A stretch of 64,000 nucleotides of DNA. It comes from Hoyosella levis. Its GTDB lineage: Bacteria > Actinomycetota > Actinomycetes > Mycobacteriales > Mycobacteriaceae. The stretch spans positions 1 to 64,000 of the forward strand of contig NZ_BQYM01000002.1 of NCBI RefSeq assembly GCF_026008515.1. Reading direction: 5' to 3'. The position numbers and the translations under genes were made by a program. Below the pieces are notes generated by a model. It was given only the letters and a program-made list of their open reading frames with translations. It was not told the origin of the DNA and did not search any database. Positions 29,586-39,062 of this stretch are shown in pieces; the first letter of the stretch is position 1, and each line of letters begins with the position of its first letter.

Positions 29586-29756
29586 GCTGTTCCCCTTTGG
29601 CTCAACGACGCGGTTGGTCTGTCTCCCCAGCGATAAGCTGATGCGCAGGCCGATGCGGACGGGTGCCGTGCGGGACCACGAAACCGCAAAACCGGGTGCA
29701 CCGACCGGGTGCATCGCTGAATTGCACCGTGTTCATCATGAAGGAGCGCTACTAGC

Positions 29757-30188
29757 GTGGCTGTTAAGATCCGACTCCAGCGGCTCGGCAAGATCCGCAA
29801 CCCCCAGTACCGCATCATCGTCATTGACTCGCGCACGCGCCGTGATGGCCGCGCGATCGAGACGATCGGGAAGTACCACCCGAAGGAAGAGCCCAGCCTC
29901 ATCGACGTGAAGTCCGATCGGGCCCAGTACTGGCTCGGCGTCGGCGCACTCCCGACCGAGCCGGTGCTCGCGATCCTGAAGATCACTGGCGACTGGCAGA
30001 AGTTCAAGGGCCTCCCCGGCACCGAGGGAACCCTCCGGTCCGCCAAGCCCAAGCCCACCAAGCTCGAGCTGTTCCAGGCCGCGCTTGCCGAGGCTGATGG
30101 CGAGGCTCCCGCCCCGGCGAAGTCCCTGAAGAAGGCCGCTGCCGAGGCGACCGCAGACGCATCGGCTGATGAGGCCGCGCAGAAGTGA
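29757..30188 (+). CDS. rpsP: 30S ribosomal protein S16
   Basis: The protein has 143 aa, the core (1-~85) being typical: [39 protein letters not shown] and [17 protein letters not shown]. The ~55-residue Ala/Lys/Glu-rich C-terminal extension is common in actinobacteria. Start GTG 29757 follows AAGGAG. It leads the rpsP-khpA-rimM-trmD operon and overlaps khpA by 4 bases. Confidence 0.97.
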   Translation: MAVKIRLQRLGKIRNPQYRIIVIDSRTRRDGRAIETIGKYHPKEEPSLIDVKSDRAQYWLGVGALPTEPVLAILKITGDWQKFKGLPGTEGTLRSAKPKPTKLELFQAALAEADGEAPAPAKSLKKAAAEATADASADEAAQK

Positions 30189-30427
30189 GCTCCGTCCTCG
30201 TTGACGCCGTCGAGCACCTCGTCCGTGGCATTGTTGGCCAGCCGGACGAGGTGCGCGTCGGTTTGATCACCAACCGTCGCGGCCGCACCATCGAAGTCCA
30301 TGTCCATCCTGAGGACCTGGGCAAGGTGATCGGTCGCAACGGGCGCACGGCCACCGCGCTGCGGACACTCGTCTCGGCGGTTGGCGGACGTGGCATTCGT
30401 GTAGACGTCGTCGATACCGACAACTGA
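30185..30427 (+). CDS. khpA: KH-domain RNA-binding protein KhpA
   Basis: This 80-aa protein is a single KH domain with the GxxG loop [16 protein letters not shown]. It binds RNA, usually with KhpB, and affects cell elongation in Gram-positives. It lies in the conserved position between rpsP and rimM. Start GTG overlaps the rpsP stop. Confidence 0.93.
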   Translation: MSSVLVDAVEHLVRGIVGQPDEVRVGLITNRRGRTIEVHVHPEDLGKVIGRNGRTATALRTLVSAVGGRGIRVDVVDTDN

Positions 30428-30437
30428 ACGCGCTGTC

Positions 30438-30956
30438 ATGGAACTTGTGATCGGTCGTGTCGCTCGATCCCACGGCGTGAAGGGCGAGCTTGTCGTCGAG
30501 GTGCGCACCGACGCCCCCGAGGAGCGATTCGTGCCGGGCCTCGAGCTGCGCGGGCGGCGGGAACGCGAGCGCGCGACACGCCCCTTCGTGATCGAGTCGG
30601 TGCGCGAGCACTCGGGCCGGCTTCTCGTGCGCCTCGAGGGTGTCCAGGACCGCGACATGGCCGATGAGCTGCGCGGCACGATGTTCGTGATCGACAGCGC
30701 GGACATTCCTCCCGCCGATGACGATTCCTACTACGATCACGAGCTCGAGGGACTGCGAGCCTTCCTCGCCGCCAGCGGCGAGGAACTCGGCACCGTCCGC
30801 GAGGTCCTGCACACTGCTGCGGGCGAGTTGCTCGCGATCACCACCACGGATGGCAAGGAAGTGCTCGTTCCGTTCGTGACCGAGATCGTGCCTGGTATCG
30901 ACCTCGCCGGGGGCCGCATCACTATCGCGCCGCCCGATGGACTGCTGGAGCTCTGA
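30438..30956 (+). CDS. rimM: 16S rRNA processing protein RimM
   Basis: RimM binds S19 and helps mature the 30S head. It has 172 aa. The N-terminal barrel begins [20 protein letters not shown]. The C-terminal PRC-barrel has [11 protein letters not shown] and [19 protein letters not shown]. It starts 10 bp after khpA and ends 8 bp before trmD. Confidence 0.95.
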   Translation: MELVIGRVARSHGVKGELVVEVRTDAPEERFVPGLELRGRRERERATRPFVIESVREHSGRLLVRLEGVQDRDMADELRGTMFVIDSADIPPADDDSYYDHELEGLRAFLAASGEELGTVREVLHTAAGELLAITTTDGKEVLVPFVTEIVPGIDLAGGRITIAPPDGLLEL

Positions 30957-30964
30957 GCGCTCGC

Positions 30965-31711
30965 GTGCGCCTCGACGTCATCACTATCTTCCCCGAGTAC
31001 CTCCGTCCGTTGCGCGAATCCTTGCTCGGCAAGGCTAGCGAGCGGGGGATCATCGACGTGGGCATCCACGACCTGCGCGACTGGACGAGCGACGTCCACA
31101 AGTCGGTCGACGACTCGCCGTACGGCGGCGGGCCCGGCATGGTCATGAAGCCCGTCGTCTGGGGCCCCGCCCTGGACGATGTGTGTCCCGATGACGCCCT
31201 GCTCGTGTTTCCCACCCCCGCCGGCGAACCCTTCACCCAGCGAACCGCGGAGCGCTGGGCGCGCGAGCCACGCATCGTTTTTGCTTGTGGCCGTTACGAA
31301 GGCATCGATCAACGCGTCATCGATGATGCGGGCCGGCGTGCGCGGGTCGAGGAGGTGTCGCTCGGCGACTACATCCTCATCGGCGGCGAGGTCGCCGTCC
31401 TCGTGATGGTCGAGGCCGTCGCGCGGCTCCTGCCCGGAGTGCTCGGCAACCAGCAGTCCCACCAGGAGGATTCGTTCTCCGACGGGCTGCTCGAAGGCCC
31501 CAGCTACACCCGGCCTGCGTCCTGGAGAGGCCTCGATGTGCCTCCGATCCTGCTGTCGGGTGACCACGCCCGCGTGGCTTCCTGGAAGCGGCAGCAATCC
31601 TTGCGCCTCACCGCGCAGCGCCGCCCGGAACTGCTTGATTCCGTCGAACTTTCCCCCGCCGACCAGCAGTTTCTCGATGACCTCGCGGCTGGCGGGCCGC
31701 GCGCTGAATGA
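30965..31711 (+). CDS. trmD: tRNA (guanine-N1)-methyltransferase
   Basis: TrmD makes m1G37 in tRNAs to prevent frameshifting. It has 248 aa and a SPOUT trefoil knot. Motifs are DVITIFPEYL, SPYGGGPGMVMKP, ACGRYEGIDQRV and SLGDYILIGGEVAVLVMVEA. The C-terminal domain has GPSYTRPASWRGLDVPPILL. Start GTG 30965 lies 8 bp after rimM. Confidence 0.97.
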   Translation: MRLDVITIFPEYLRPLRESLLGKASERGIIDVGIHDLRDWTSDVHKSVDDSPYGGGPGMVMKPVVWGPALDDVCPDDALLVFPTPAGEPFTQRTAERWAREPRIVFACGRYEGIDQRVIDDAGRRARVEEVSLGDYILIGGEVAVLVMVEAVARLLPGVLGNQQSHQEDSFSDGLLEGPSYTRPASWRGLDVPPILLSGDHARVASWKRQQSLRLTAQRRPELLDSVELSPADQQFLDDLAAGGPRAE

Positions 31712-31768
31712 ACCGCCGGCGAGCAGCGCGCCGCAGCATTGTCGGATCGAGCAGGTAATCTGCCCGCC

Positions 31769-34129
31769 GTGAAGACAGCTGTGAAGCCCGTGCCCGAACG
31801 CATCGCGGAAGAACTTGGCATCGCCGTCTGGCAGGCCGCCGCCGCGATCTCGTTGCTCGATGATGGCGCCACCGTCCCCTTCGTGGCGCGCTACCGGAAG
31901 GAAGCGACGGGCGGCCTCGATGATGCCCAGCTGCGCGAGCTCGACGAGCGCAGGCACTATCTCCGCGAGCTCGACCAGCGACGCGAGGCAATCCTCGAGT
32001 CGATCGCCGCCCAGGGCAAGCTCACCGCGACCCTCTCCGAGCAGATCCACCAGGCCGCGACCAAGGCGCGGCTCGAGGACATCTATCTGCCCTACAAGAC
32101 GAAGCGGCGCACCAAGGCCCAGATCGCGCGGGAGGCAGGGCTCGAGCCCCTCGCCACCGCCCTGCTTGATGACCCCAGCCATGACCCTCACGCCATCGCC
32201 GAGGGCTATGTGGACCCGGACCGCAATGTTGCCGATGCTGCCGCCGCTCTCGACGGTGCCCGGGCCATCCTGATCGAGCGCATCTCCGAGGACGCTGACC
32301 TCGTGGGCGAGATCCGTGAGCTCATGTGGAGCCAGGGGCGCATCACTGCTGTGGGCAAGCCAGGGCAGGACCAGAATGCTTCGAAGTTCTCCGATTACTT
32401 CGATTTCTCCGAGCCTTTCCGCACCTTGCCCTCGCACCGCGTCCTGGCACTGTTGCGTGGCGAGAAGGAGGGTGCGCTGGCCCTCACGATCGATCCGCAT
32501 CCGGCGGATCCGGAGGATCCCCGGGCCACGACGGCCTACGAGAACCGGATCGCGGCCCGCATGGGCATCGCGGATCAAGGACGGCCCGCGGATCGCTGGC
32601 TTGCCGACACGGTCCGCTGGGCCTGGCGCACCAAGCTCTACGTGAGCTCGAGCATCGATATCCGCAATCGTCTCCGGCACTCCGCCGAGCAGGACGCGGT
32701 CGAAGTTTTCGGCCAGAACGTCCGTGACCTGCTGCTTGCCGCTCCTGCGGGCGCCCGCACCACGATGGGCCTCGATCCTGCCTACCGCACCGGAGTGAAG
32801 GTCGCGATCATCGACCACACCGGCAAGGTCCTCGAGACCACCGCCATCTACCCGCACAAGCCGCAGGGGCAGTGGGAGCAAGCCCTGGGCGTGCTCACCG
32901 CGCTTGTCTCGCGCCACGGCGTCGACCTCATCGCGATCGGCAACGGCACTGCCTCGCGCGAGACCGACGCGCTCGCCACCGAGCTGATCACCCGCATACC
33001 GGGCTCCAAGCCCACCAAGATCGTCGTCTCCGAGGCCGGGGCCTCCGTCTACTCGGCTTCCGCCTACGCTACCCGCGAGCTCCCCGGCCTTGATGTCTCG
33101 TTGCGCGGCGCGGTCTCCATCGCCCGTCGGCTGCAGGATCCGCTCGCTGAGCTCGTCAAGATCGACCCCAAGTCCATCGGGGTGGGCCAGTACCAGCACG
33201 ATGTGTCCGAGACGCTCCTCGCGCGTTCGCTCGACGCTGTCGTCGAGGATGCCGTCAACGCTGTCGGAGTGGACGTCAATACGGCATCCGTGCCATTGCT
33301 CGCCCGTGTCTCCGGCATCACCCCAGCGCTCGCCGAGAATATCGTGGCGCATCGTGATGACCGCGGCGCGTTCACCAGCCGTTCCGCGCTCCTTGATGTG
33401 CCCCGGCTTGGTCCCAAGGCCTACGAGCAGTGCGCGGGCTTCCTGCGGATCACCGGCGGCGACGACCCGCTCGATGCCAGCGCCGTGCACCCCGAGGCAT
33501 ACCCCGTCGTGCGGCGCATCGTGGCGAGCAGCGGCACCGCCATCGGCAGCCTGCTCGGCAATTCCCGGGTGCTGTCCGCGTTGCGCCCGGAGGACTTCGT
33601 CGATGATGCCTTCGGCGTCCCCACTATCACCGACATCCTTGCCGAGCTCGAGAAGCCCGGCCGTGACCCGCGCCCTGAGTTCAAGGCGGCCCGGTTCGCC
33701 GAGGGCGTCAACACCCTCTCCGACCTGAAGCCCGGAATGGTGCTCGAGGGAACCGTGACGAACGTGGCGGCCTTCGGAGCCTTCGTTGACATCGGTGTGC
33801 ACCAGGATGGTCTTGTCCACGTCTCCGCGATGTCCAGCTCGTTCGTCTCCGACCCACGATCAGTCGTGCGCTCCGGCGACGTCGTCAAGGTCAAGGTCAC
33901 CAGCGTGGACGTGCCCCGCAACCGGATCAGCCTCACGCTGCGACTCGACGACGACATCGCGCCAAGCAGCGATGCAGCACCGCGGGAAAGTCCCGCGCCA
34001 CGGCGACGCGAGGGCCGCAGGAGCGCGCCCAGTGGCAAGCAACAGAACGCGGGTCGCAGCACGCCGCCACCCGCCGGGGGATCCCTCGCGGATGCCTTGC
34101 GCAAGGCGGGGTACTCCGGACGCAACTGA
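31769..34129 (+). CDS. tex: Tex-family RNA-binding transcription accessory protein
   Basis: The protein has about 786 aa. Domain order is the Tex N-terminal helical region (RIAEELGIAVWQAAAAISLL, FVARYRKEATGGLDDAQLRE), the YqgF/RNase H-like domain (TMGLDPAYRTGVKVAIID), HhH motifs (SVPLLARVSGITPALAENIV) and a C-terminal S1 domain (LEGTVTNVAAFGAFVDIGVH), then a basic tail. The start is uncertain: GTG 31769 or 31781, or TTG 31739; none has a strong ribosome-binding site. It sits between trmD and rplS, where M. tuberculosis has a lipoprotein gene. Tex binds nucleic acid and affects transcription; the exact role is unclear. Confidence 0.92.
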   Translation: MKTAVKPVPERIAEELGIAVWQAAAAISLLDDGATVPFVARYRKEATGGLDDAQLRELDERRHYLRELDQRREAILESIAAQGKLTATLSEQIHQAATKARLEDIYLPYKTKRRTKAQIAREAGLEPLATALLDDPSHDPHAIAEGYVDPDRNVADAAAALDGARAILIERISEDADLVGEIRELMWSQGRITAVGKPGQDQNASKFSDYFDFSEPFRTLPSHRVLALLRGEKEGALALTIDPHPADPEDPRATTAYENRIAARMGIADQGRPADRWLADTVRWAWRTKLYVSSSIDIRNRLRHSAEQDAVEVFGQNVRDLLLAAPAGARTTMGLDPAYRTGVKVAIIDHTGKVLETTAIYPHKPQGQWEQALGVLTALVSRHGVDLIAIGNGTASRETDALATELITRIPGSKPTKIVVSEAGASVYSASAYATRELPGLDVSLRGAVSIARRLQDPLAELVKIDPKSIGVGQYQHDVSETLLARSLDAVVEDAVNAVGVDVNTASVPLLARVSGITPALAENIVAHRDDRGAFTSRSALLDVPRLGPKAYEQCAGFLRITGGDDPLDASAVHPEAYPVVRRIVASSGTAIGSLLGNSRVLSALRPEDFVDDAFGVPTITDILAELEKPGRDPRPEFKAARFAEGVNTLSDLKPGMVLEGTVTNVAAFGAFVDIGVHQDGLVHVSAMSSSFVSDPRSVVRSGDVVKVKVTSVDVPRNRISLTLRLDDDIAPSSDAAPRESPAPRRREGRRSAPSGKQQNAGRSTPPPAGGSLADALRKAGYSGRN

Positions 34130-34179
34130 TCCCGGCCAGTCTCAGCGCAGGGGCCGGGGCGTGGCATGAAGCTCCGGTT

Positions 34180-34208
34180 TTCCAACGCCGATACCGGTCT
34201 GGCATGAT
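34180..34208 (+). promoter_or_regulatory. Weak candidate promoter of rplS
   Basis: TTCCAA (34180-34185), 17 bp and CATGAT (34203-34208) lie in the 199-bp gap before rplS. The match is modest. No known ribosomal-protein leader structure was recognised in the remaining leader. Confidence 0.25.
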
Positions 34209-34328
34209 TGCAGGGTTGCCCGTCGCAGTCCGCGGCGCGCGGCCATCACCCAGGGGTATGAACCAGACGAGCCCGCGTGCCACTCGGTTCCTCTACCCGT
34301 CACGCGAATACGCGAGGAATAACACACT

Positions 34329-34670
34329 ATGAACACGCTGGACTCACTCGACGCCAAGTCGATGCGCGATGACATCCCGGCCTTCCGCGCTGGCGACACG
34401 CTGGAAGTACACGTCAAGGTCATCGAAGGATCCAAGGAACGCGTCCAGGTCTTCAAGGGCGTCGTGATCCGCATCTCCGGCGGCGGCATCCGCGAGACCT
34501 TCACCGTCCGCAAGGTCTCCTTCGGTTGTGGCGTGGAGCGCACGTTCCCCATGCACAGCCCCAACATCGCCAAGATCGACGTCGTCACCCGCGGTGCCGT
34601 GCGTCGCGCGAAGCTCTACTACCTGCGCGACCTCCGTGGCAAGGCTGCCAAGATCAAGGAGAAGCGCTGA
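34329..34670 (+). CDS. rplS: 50S ribosomal protein L19
   Basis: The protein has 113 aa. Signature parts are [40 protein letters not shown] and [23 protein letters not shown] 34329 is preceded by GAGGAATAAC. L19 bridges the subunits at the 30S-50S interface. The gap to tex suggests it has its own promoter, and lepB follows after 43 bp. Confidence 0.97.
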   Translation: MNTLDSLDAKSMRDDIPAFRAGDTLEVHVKVIEGSKERVQVFKGVVIRISGGGIRETFTVRKVSFGCGVERTFPMHSPNIAKIDVVTRGAVRRAKLYYLRDLRGKAAKIKEKR

Positions 34671-34713
34671 GAGTCGGCCGCTCCGGGGGCATGCGCATCG
34701 CTAGGCTGGTCGC

Positions 34714-35544
34714 GTGACCGACCCGCGCCCGCATGACCCCGGCAGTGACGCCTCCGCGTTCCGCAGCAGCGACGACGATGATCGGCAGGATCCCGTGAGC
34801 AAGAAGGAAGAACCCCCCAAGAAGGAAGGCTCCTTCTGGAGGGAACTGCCGATCCTGCTGGTCATCGCCCTCGCGCTGAGCTTCGTCATCCAGACCTTCG
34901 TCGCCCGGGTATACGTGATCCCCTCGGAATCCATGGAACCGACTTTGCACGGTTGCCCGGGCTGCACCGGGGATCGCATCGTCGTGGAGAAGATCACCTA
35001 CCGGTTTGCCGATCCGCGCCCCGGCGACGTGCTGGTTTTCCGTGGCACCGGGCCATGGGCCGAGGGATTTGTCTCCACTCGATCGGACAACATCGTTGTG
35101 CGCGGGCTCCAGGAAGTCGGTTCCGCGATCGGGGTCGTCCCGCCCGATGAGAACGACCTGGTCAAGCGCGTTATCGCCACTGGCGGCCAGACCGTGGCCT
35201 GCTGCGACGCAGAGGGGCGCGTCACCGTGGATGGCCAGCCGATCGACGAGCCCTACGTGGTGTCGGACTTCCCGTTCGAGCCTGGCGTGCTGGATTGCGG
35301 TACCTCACCAGCCTCCCGGCGCTGCTTTCCCACGGTGACCGTCCCCGAGGATCACCTCTGGATGATGGGCGACAACCGCAACAACTCCAAGGACTCGCGC
35401 TGGTACATCGGCAGCGAGACCGACGGCGCGATCCCCGAGGATACTGTCATCGGCAAGGCGCGCTGGATCATCCTTCCGCCGTCGAGGTGGGGCGGCATCA
35501 GTGATCCCGAGATCCAGCCAGCTGCCATGGCATCGACACGGTGA
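34714..35544 (+). CDS. lepB: Type I signal peptidase
   Basis: LepB removes signal peptides at the outer face of the membrane. It has 276 aa. A ~42-residue charged cytoplasmic tail precedes one transmembrane helix (~43-66). The catalytic Ser is S73 in [11 protein letters not shown], and the general-base Lys is about K151 in [12 protein letters not shown]. Box E is [13 protein letters not shown]. There is an insertion with two CxxC-like cysteine pairs (GCPGC near 80 and ACCDA), unusual for an exported domain. Start GTG 34714; in-frame alternatives exist downstream. Confidence 0.95.
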   Translation: MTDPRPHDPGSDASAFRSSDDDDRQDPVSKKEEPPKKEGSFWRELPILLVIALALSFVIQTFVARVYVIPSESMEPTLHGCPGCTGDRIVVEKITYRFADPRPGDVLVFRGTGPWAEGFVSTRSDNIVVRGLQEVGSAIGVVPPDENDLVKRVIATGGQTVACCDAEGRVTVDGQPIDEPYVVSDFPFEPGVLDCGTSPASRRCFPTVTVPEDHLWMMGDNRNNSKDSRWYIGSETDGAIPEDTVIGKARWIILPPSRWGGISDPEIQPAAMASTR

Positions 35545-35557
35545 ACCGGAACGCCTG

Positions 35558-36247
35558 ATGGCTGCCTGGCCTCCTCGCGCCATCATCCGGCGAGACACGG
35601 GCAACCGCGCGCTCGAAGGGGCCCTGCGCCGTCGGCTCGGACCAGTCGCCGGCGTGGACGAAGCTGGTCGGGGTGCCTCCGCGGGGCCCCTCGTGGTCGC
35701 GGCCTGCATCCTGCCCGAGCGCGCTCACACCAGGCTGCCTGGGCTCGACGATTCGAAGATCCTCAGCGAGAGGACCCGCGAGCATCTCTATCCGCGCATT
35801 CTCGCCGTCGCTCGCAGCACGCACATCGTCACCATCCCGTCCCGCGAGATCGACGAGCGTGGCGTGCACGTGTGCAACATCGAGGGAATGCGCCGGGCCG
35901 CCATGGGACTGGATCCCTCACCTGGCTACGTGCTCACCGATGGCTTTCCGGTCCCTGGGATTCCTTGGCCCTCGCTCGCGGTGATCAGTGGCGATGCCAG
36001 CGCGGCGTGCATCGCGGCGGCGAGCGTGCTCGCAAAGGTGACTCGTGATCGCCTCATGGCCGAGATGGACGAGCACTACCCGGGGTACGGGTTCGCGCGC
36101 CACAAGGGGTACTCCACCGCCAGTCACATGCAGGAAATCGTGGCGCGCGGTGTCACGCCACTCCACAGGATGTCCTACGCCAACGTCGCCGAGGCTTCCC
36201 GTATGTTTAGGTCTCGCCTCGTGCGCGCTGCTGACGGGCAAGCATGA
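35558..36247 (+). CDS. rnhB: Ribonuclease HII
   Basis: The enzyme cleaves RNA in RNA-DNA hybrids and removes misincorporated ribonucleotides. It has 229 aa. Active-site motifs are [27 protein letters not shown] and [20 protein letters not shown]. The ATG at 35558 avoids overlap with lepB; the frame is open to 35501 but lacks support. Gap to lepB is 13 bp. Confidence 0.95.
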   Translation: MAAWPPRAIIRRDTGNRALEGALRRRLGPVAGVDEAGRGASAGPLVVAACILPERAHTRLPGLDDSKILSERTREHLYPRILAVARSTHIVTIPSREIDERGVHVCNIEGMRRAAMGLDPSPGYVLTDGFPVPGIPWPSLAVISGDASAACIAAASVLAKVTRDRLMAEMDEHYPGYGFARHKGYSTASHMQEIVARGVTPLHRMSYANVAEASRMFRSRLVRAADGQA

Positions 36248-36323
36248 CCACGCTTCCGGAGCGCGAGCGATCGAGCAGCCGCGAACGACCCAAGAGACGC
36301 AACAGAGAAGGAGGACCCACGTC

Positions 36324-36647
36324 ATGAGCGCAGAGGATCTCGAGAAGTACGACACCGAGATGGAACTCACGCTGTACCGCGAGTACCGCGACGTGGTGGG
36401 CCAGTTCGCCTATGTGGTCGAGACCGAGCGACGCTTCTACCTCGCTAACGCCGTGGAACTCATCCCGCGCAACGCCGAGGGCGAGGTCTACTTCGAGGTG
36501 CGCATGACCGACGCCTGGGTGTGGGACATGTATCGCCCCGCGCGGTTCGTCAGCCACGTCCGTGTCTTCACGTTCAAGGACGTCAACATCGAGGAACTCG
36601 AGAAGCCCGAGATCAACCTGCCGCCCGGCGGCGGCCACTTCAGCTAG
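36324..36647 (+). CDS. DUF2469 family protein
   Basis: This 107-aa highly conserved actinobacterial protein starts at ATG 36324 after GAAGGAGG. It contains EDLEKYDTEMELTLYREYRD and DAWVWDMYRPARFVSHVRVF, and ends PEINLPPGGGHFS. It always follows rnhB in mycobacteria (Rv2901c by position). The function is unknown; the fold may be related to nucleic-acid enzymes, but no catalytic motif can be pointed to. Confidence 0.92.
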   Translation: MSAEDLEKYDTEMELTLYREYRDVVGQFAYVVETERRFYLANAVELIPRNAEGEVYFEVRMTDAWVWDMYRPARFVSHVRVFTFKDVNIEELEKPEINLPPGGGHFS

Positions 36648-36657
36648 GGGACAAACG

Positions 36658-36825
36658 ATGCGCATCCACCGACGAATCCTTGGACTGATCGACCTCGACG
36701 TCGTGGCAGGGGAGAAGCACGGCGTGAGCACCTTCAGCATCAACTGGGCCAGGCCCGGATCCTCCCGCGAGAACCGCGAACCAGCGCGGCCCGACGACGG
36801 CACCCAGCCGGGAGCTGATCGCTGA
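36658..36825 (+). CDS. Possible small protein, 55 aa
   Basis: A short ORF starts at ATG 36658, 10 bp after the DUF2469 stop, behind GGGGACAAACG. It reads MRIHRRILGLIDLDVVAGEK and continues with a polar end. I recognise no family. The start site is plausible, but composition and length give only weak support, so it may be chance. Confidence 0.25.
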   Translation: MRIHRRILGLIDLDVVAGEKHGVSTFSINWARPGSSRENREPARPDDGTQPGADR

Positions 36826-37059
36826 GTTGCGGGAGCCCCAAGCCCAGCGGTCAATCTGGCCTTCCGAGAGCCAGGTAGCCCCCGCCAATTGATAGTAGGC
36901 CCGACTGACACGAACCACAGTTCCGGGCAGGCTTATCCACAGATACCGACCTCTCCACAGCTAGCTCTTGCACGGGCGCGAACTCCTGCCTGATGCGGGC
37001 ACAGTGACAGCGGCGCAACGCCAATGCCCCTGAACTCCCCGCAAAGGCAGGACGGATCC
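36826..37059. other. Non-coding stretch before yraN
   Basis: With the doubtful 55-aa ORF before it, 412 bp here (36648-37059) lack a confident gene. The notable content is a pair of DnaA-box-like sequences at 36933-36959. A TTGATA hexamer lies near 36889 but has no matching -10. No tRNA, terminator or known RNA was recognised. Confidence 0.5.
36933..36959 (+). promoter_or_regulatory. Two DnaA-box-like sites
   Basis: TTATCCACA (36933-36941) is the exact consensus DnaA box. CTCTCCACA (36951-36959) is a weaker site in the same orientation, 18 bp on. They lie about 100 bp before yraN, far from any origin gene. Confidence 0.5.
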
Positions 37060-37545
37060 ATGCCCCACCAGCCCCATTCCAGCCCGGTCCACGCTGGCGC
37101 GAACCTCATCGCCAGGCGGCCAGATCCGGGCCAGGCCCCACAGAGCGAACGATCCGGGGACCACCCCGCCCGCGCTCGGCACGCCGGGGCCCGGGCACTA
37201 GGTAGCACGGGAGAGGACCTCGCCGCCGCGTACCTCATCAATCTTGGCTACCAGGTCATCGCCCGGAACTGGCGCTGCGTGCAGGGCGAGCTCGATCTCA
37301 TCTGCCTCGACACCGGCGGCTCACTCGTCATGGTCGAGGTCAAGACCCGTGCCACTGATCTCCATGGCCACCCATGCGAGATGGTCACACCGGTCAAGGC
37401 CCGGCGCATGCGCGAGGCCGCCCGGCACTGGCTCGTCGCGCACGAGTGGCGGCGAGGAGCGATCCGCTTCGACATCGTCGGGATCATCGCGCACCCAGGC
37501 GATTCCGCGCTTCCCGACATCACGCACCTCAAGGACGTGTGCTGA
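37060..37545 (+). CDS. YraN/UPF0102 endonuclease-like protein
   Basis: The protein has 161 aa from ATG 37060, which follows AGGACGG; an ATG at 37024 would add 12 residues. The nuclease-fold core has GSTGEDLAAAYLINLGYQVI, RNWRCVQGELDLICLD and VMVEVKTRATD, the last two carrying the E-x-D and E-x-K residues of the PD-(D/E)xK-like site. The first ~45 residues are low complexity. Its stop overlaps the comM start (TGATG). It is commonly next to comM, and its role is unproven. Confidence 0.88.
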   Translation: MPHQPHSSPVHAGANLIARRPDPGQAPQSERSGDHPARARHAGARALGSTGEDLAAAYLINLGYQVIARNWRCVQGELDLICLDTGGSLVMVEVKTRATDLHGHPCEMVTPVKARRMREAARHWLVAHEWRRGAIRFDIVGIIAHPGDSALPDITHLKDVC

Positions 37546-39062
37546 TGCCCATCGGACGTGCCCACACAGTTGCGATGACGGGGCTTGATGGCCGCTTGGT
37601 GGAGATCGAGGCCGATATCGGCAGGGGACTGCCCGGAATGCACATCGTTGGGCTCCCGGACACCACCCTCAACGAGGCCCGGGACCGTGTCCGCGCCGCC
37701 CTCCGCAACTCGGGGCACAGCTGGCCCGTGGGGCGGACCACCCTGGCGCTCTCGCCCGCTGACCTGCCCAAGATCGGCTCCCACTATGACCTGGGCCTGG
37801 CCTGCGCCATTCTGGCCTCCGCATCGATCATCCCGGCTACCTCGGCATGGGGGCGGACCGCCGTCATTGGCGAGCTCGCGCTCGACGGTCGCATCCGGCC
37901 CGTGCGAGGAGTGCTGCCCGCAGTGACCACTGCTCGCTCGAGCAAGTGCGAGGCCGTCATCGTGCCGATGGAAAACCTCGACGAGGCATCCCTCGTGCCG
38001 GGAATCTCGGTGCTCGGAGCAGGTTCGCTCAATGAGGTCATCAGCTGGTGCAACGGCGTCGACGTTCTCGAGCGCCCCGGCTCGCCCCGCAGCCCAACGC
38101 CGCCCCAGTATCCCGACCTCGCCGATGTCGCGGGACAGGACGAAGCCCGCTTCGCCGTGGAGGTCGCCGCTGCTGGCACACACCCACTGCTCCTGCAAGG
38201 AGCGCCAGGAACTGGCAAGACCATGCTCGCCCATCGATTGCCAGGCATCCTTCCGCCACTGCAGCCCGATGAGGCCCTTGAGGTCACGGCGATCCATTCG
38301 CTGCTCGGCGAGATCCCGGCCGGGGGCACGCTAGTGAACAGCCCTCCGTTCGTGGCGCCCCACCACTCCGCCACGATGGTGTCGCTCATCGGAGGTGGCG
38401 CTGGCATCGCGCGCCCTGGCGCGGTCAGCCGAGCCCACCGTGGCGTGCTCTTCCTCGACGAGTGCGCGGAACTCTCGCCCCGGGTGCTCGACACGCTCCG
38501 CACCCCGCTCGAGGAAGGCGAGGTGCGGATCAGTCGCCGCGGAGGGGTCGCTCGCTATCCGGCACGGTTCCTGCTCGTGCTCGCGGCCAACCCCTGCGCT
38601 TGCGCGCCGCGCTACGAGGCGGACTGCACCTGCACCCCCACGACTCTGCGCCGCTACCGGTCGCGGCTTTCCGGTCCGCTGCTCGATCGCATCGACCTCG
38701 GCGTGAGGATGTGGCCCGTCCTCGCGGGCCACCACAGCCCCAGCCACGAGACGCCTGAAAGTTCCCACCAAGTGCGGCAGCGGGTGCAAGCGGCCCGCAA
38801 CGCCGCGCGGGAACGGTGGAAGCACCTCGGCTGCACCACGAACAGCGAGGTGCCAGGCCCCGCCCTGCGCGCGCACGCGGCCCCCGGCCCACGAGCCCGC
38901 CAAACCCTCGATACCGCCATGCGCCAGGGACTGCTCAGCGCACGTGGCGCGGATCGAGCGCTCCGCGTGGCATGGACCATCGCCGACCTCGAAGGAGCCA
39001 CGGTGCCCTCGCGCACCCACGTGGACCAAGCGCTCGCCTACCGCATCCAGCACCTGCGATGA
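37545..39062 (+). CDS. comM: ComM/YifB family Mg-chelatase-like AAA+ ATPase
   Basis: The protein has 505 aa. The N-terminal Lon-like fold begins GRAHTVAMTGLDGRLVEIEA, with VGLPDTTLNEARDRVRAALR. Walker A is LLLQGAPGTGKTMLAHR and Walker B GVLFLDECAEL. A cysteine cluster lies in AANPCACAPRYEADCTCTP. In naturally competent bacteria ComM is a branch-migration helicase aiding recombination. It overlaps the yraN stop and is coupled to dprA, forming the usual comM-dprA pair. Confidence 0.93.
   Translation: MPIGRAHTVAMTGLDGRLVEIEADIGRGLPGMHIVGLPDTTLNEARDRVRAALRNSGHSWPVGRTTLALSPADLPKIGSHYDLGLACAILASASIIPATSAWGRTAVIGELALDGRIRPVRGVLPAVTTARSSKCEAVIVPMENLDEASLVPGISVLGAGSLNEVISWCNGVDVLERPGSPRSPTPPQYPDLADVAGQDEARFAVEVAAAGTHPLLLQGAPGTGKTMLAHRLPGILPPLQPDEALEVTAIHSLLGEIPAGGTLVNSPPFVAPHHSATMVSLIGGGAGIARPGAVSRAHRGVLFLDECAELSPRVLDTLRTPLEEGEVRISRRGGVARYPARFLLVLAANPCACAPRYEADCTCTPTTLRRYRSRLSGPLLDRIDLGVRMWPVLAGHHSPSHETPESSHQVRQRVQAARNAARERWKHLGCTTNSEVPGPALRAHAAPGPRARQTLDTAMRQGLLSARGADRALRVAWTIADLEGATVPSRTHVDQALAYRIQHLR

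Noticed and set aside
30737-33820. Open frame of 1027 codons on the minus strand opposite rimM, trmD and tex.
   Set aside because: It is the shadow of high-GC codon bias in three well-supported plus-strand genes. It crosses gene boundaries and shows no domain or start signal.
34130-34328. Gap before rplS examined for an L19 leader RNA.
   Set aside because: No conserved leader structure was recognised; only a weak promoter-like pair was kept.
36933-36959. DnaA boxes considered as a replication origin.
   Set aside because: Only two boxes, no AT-rich unwinding region, and no dnaA, dnaN or gyrB nearby.
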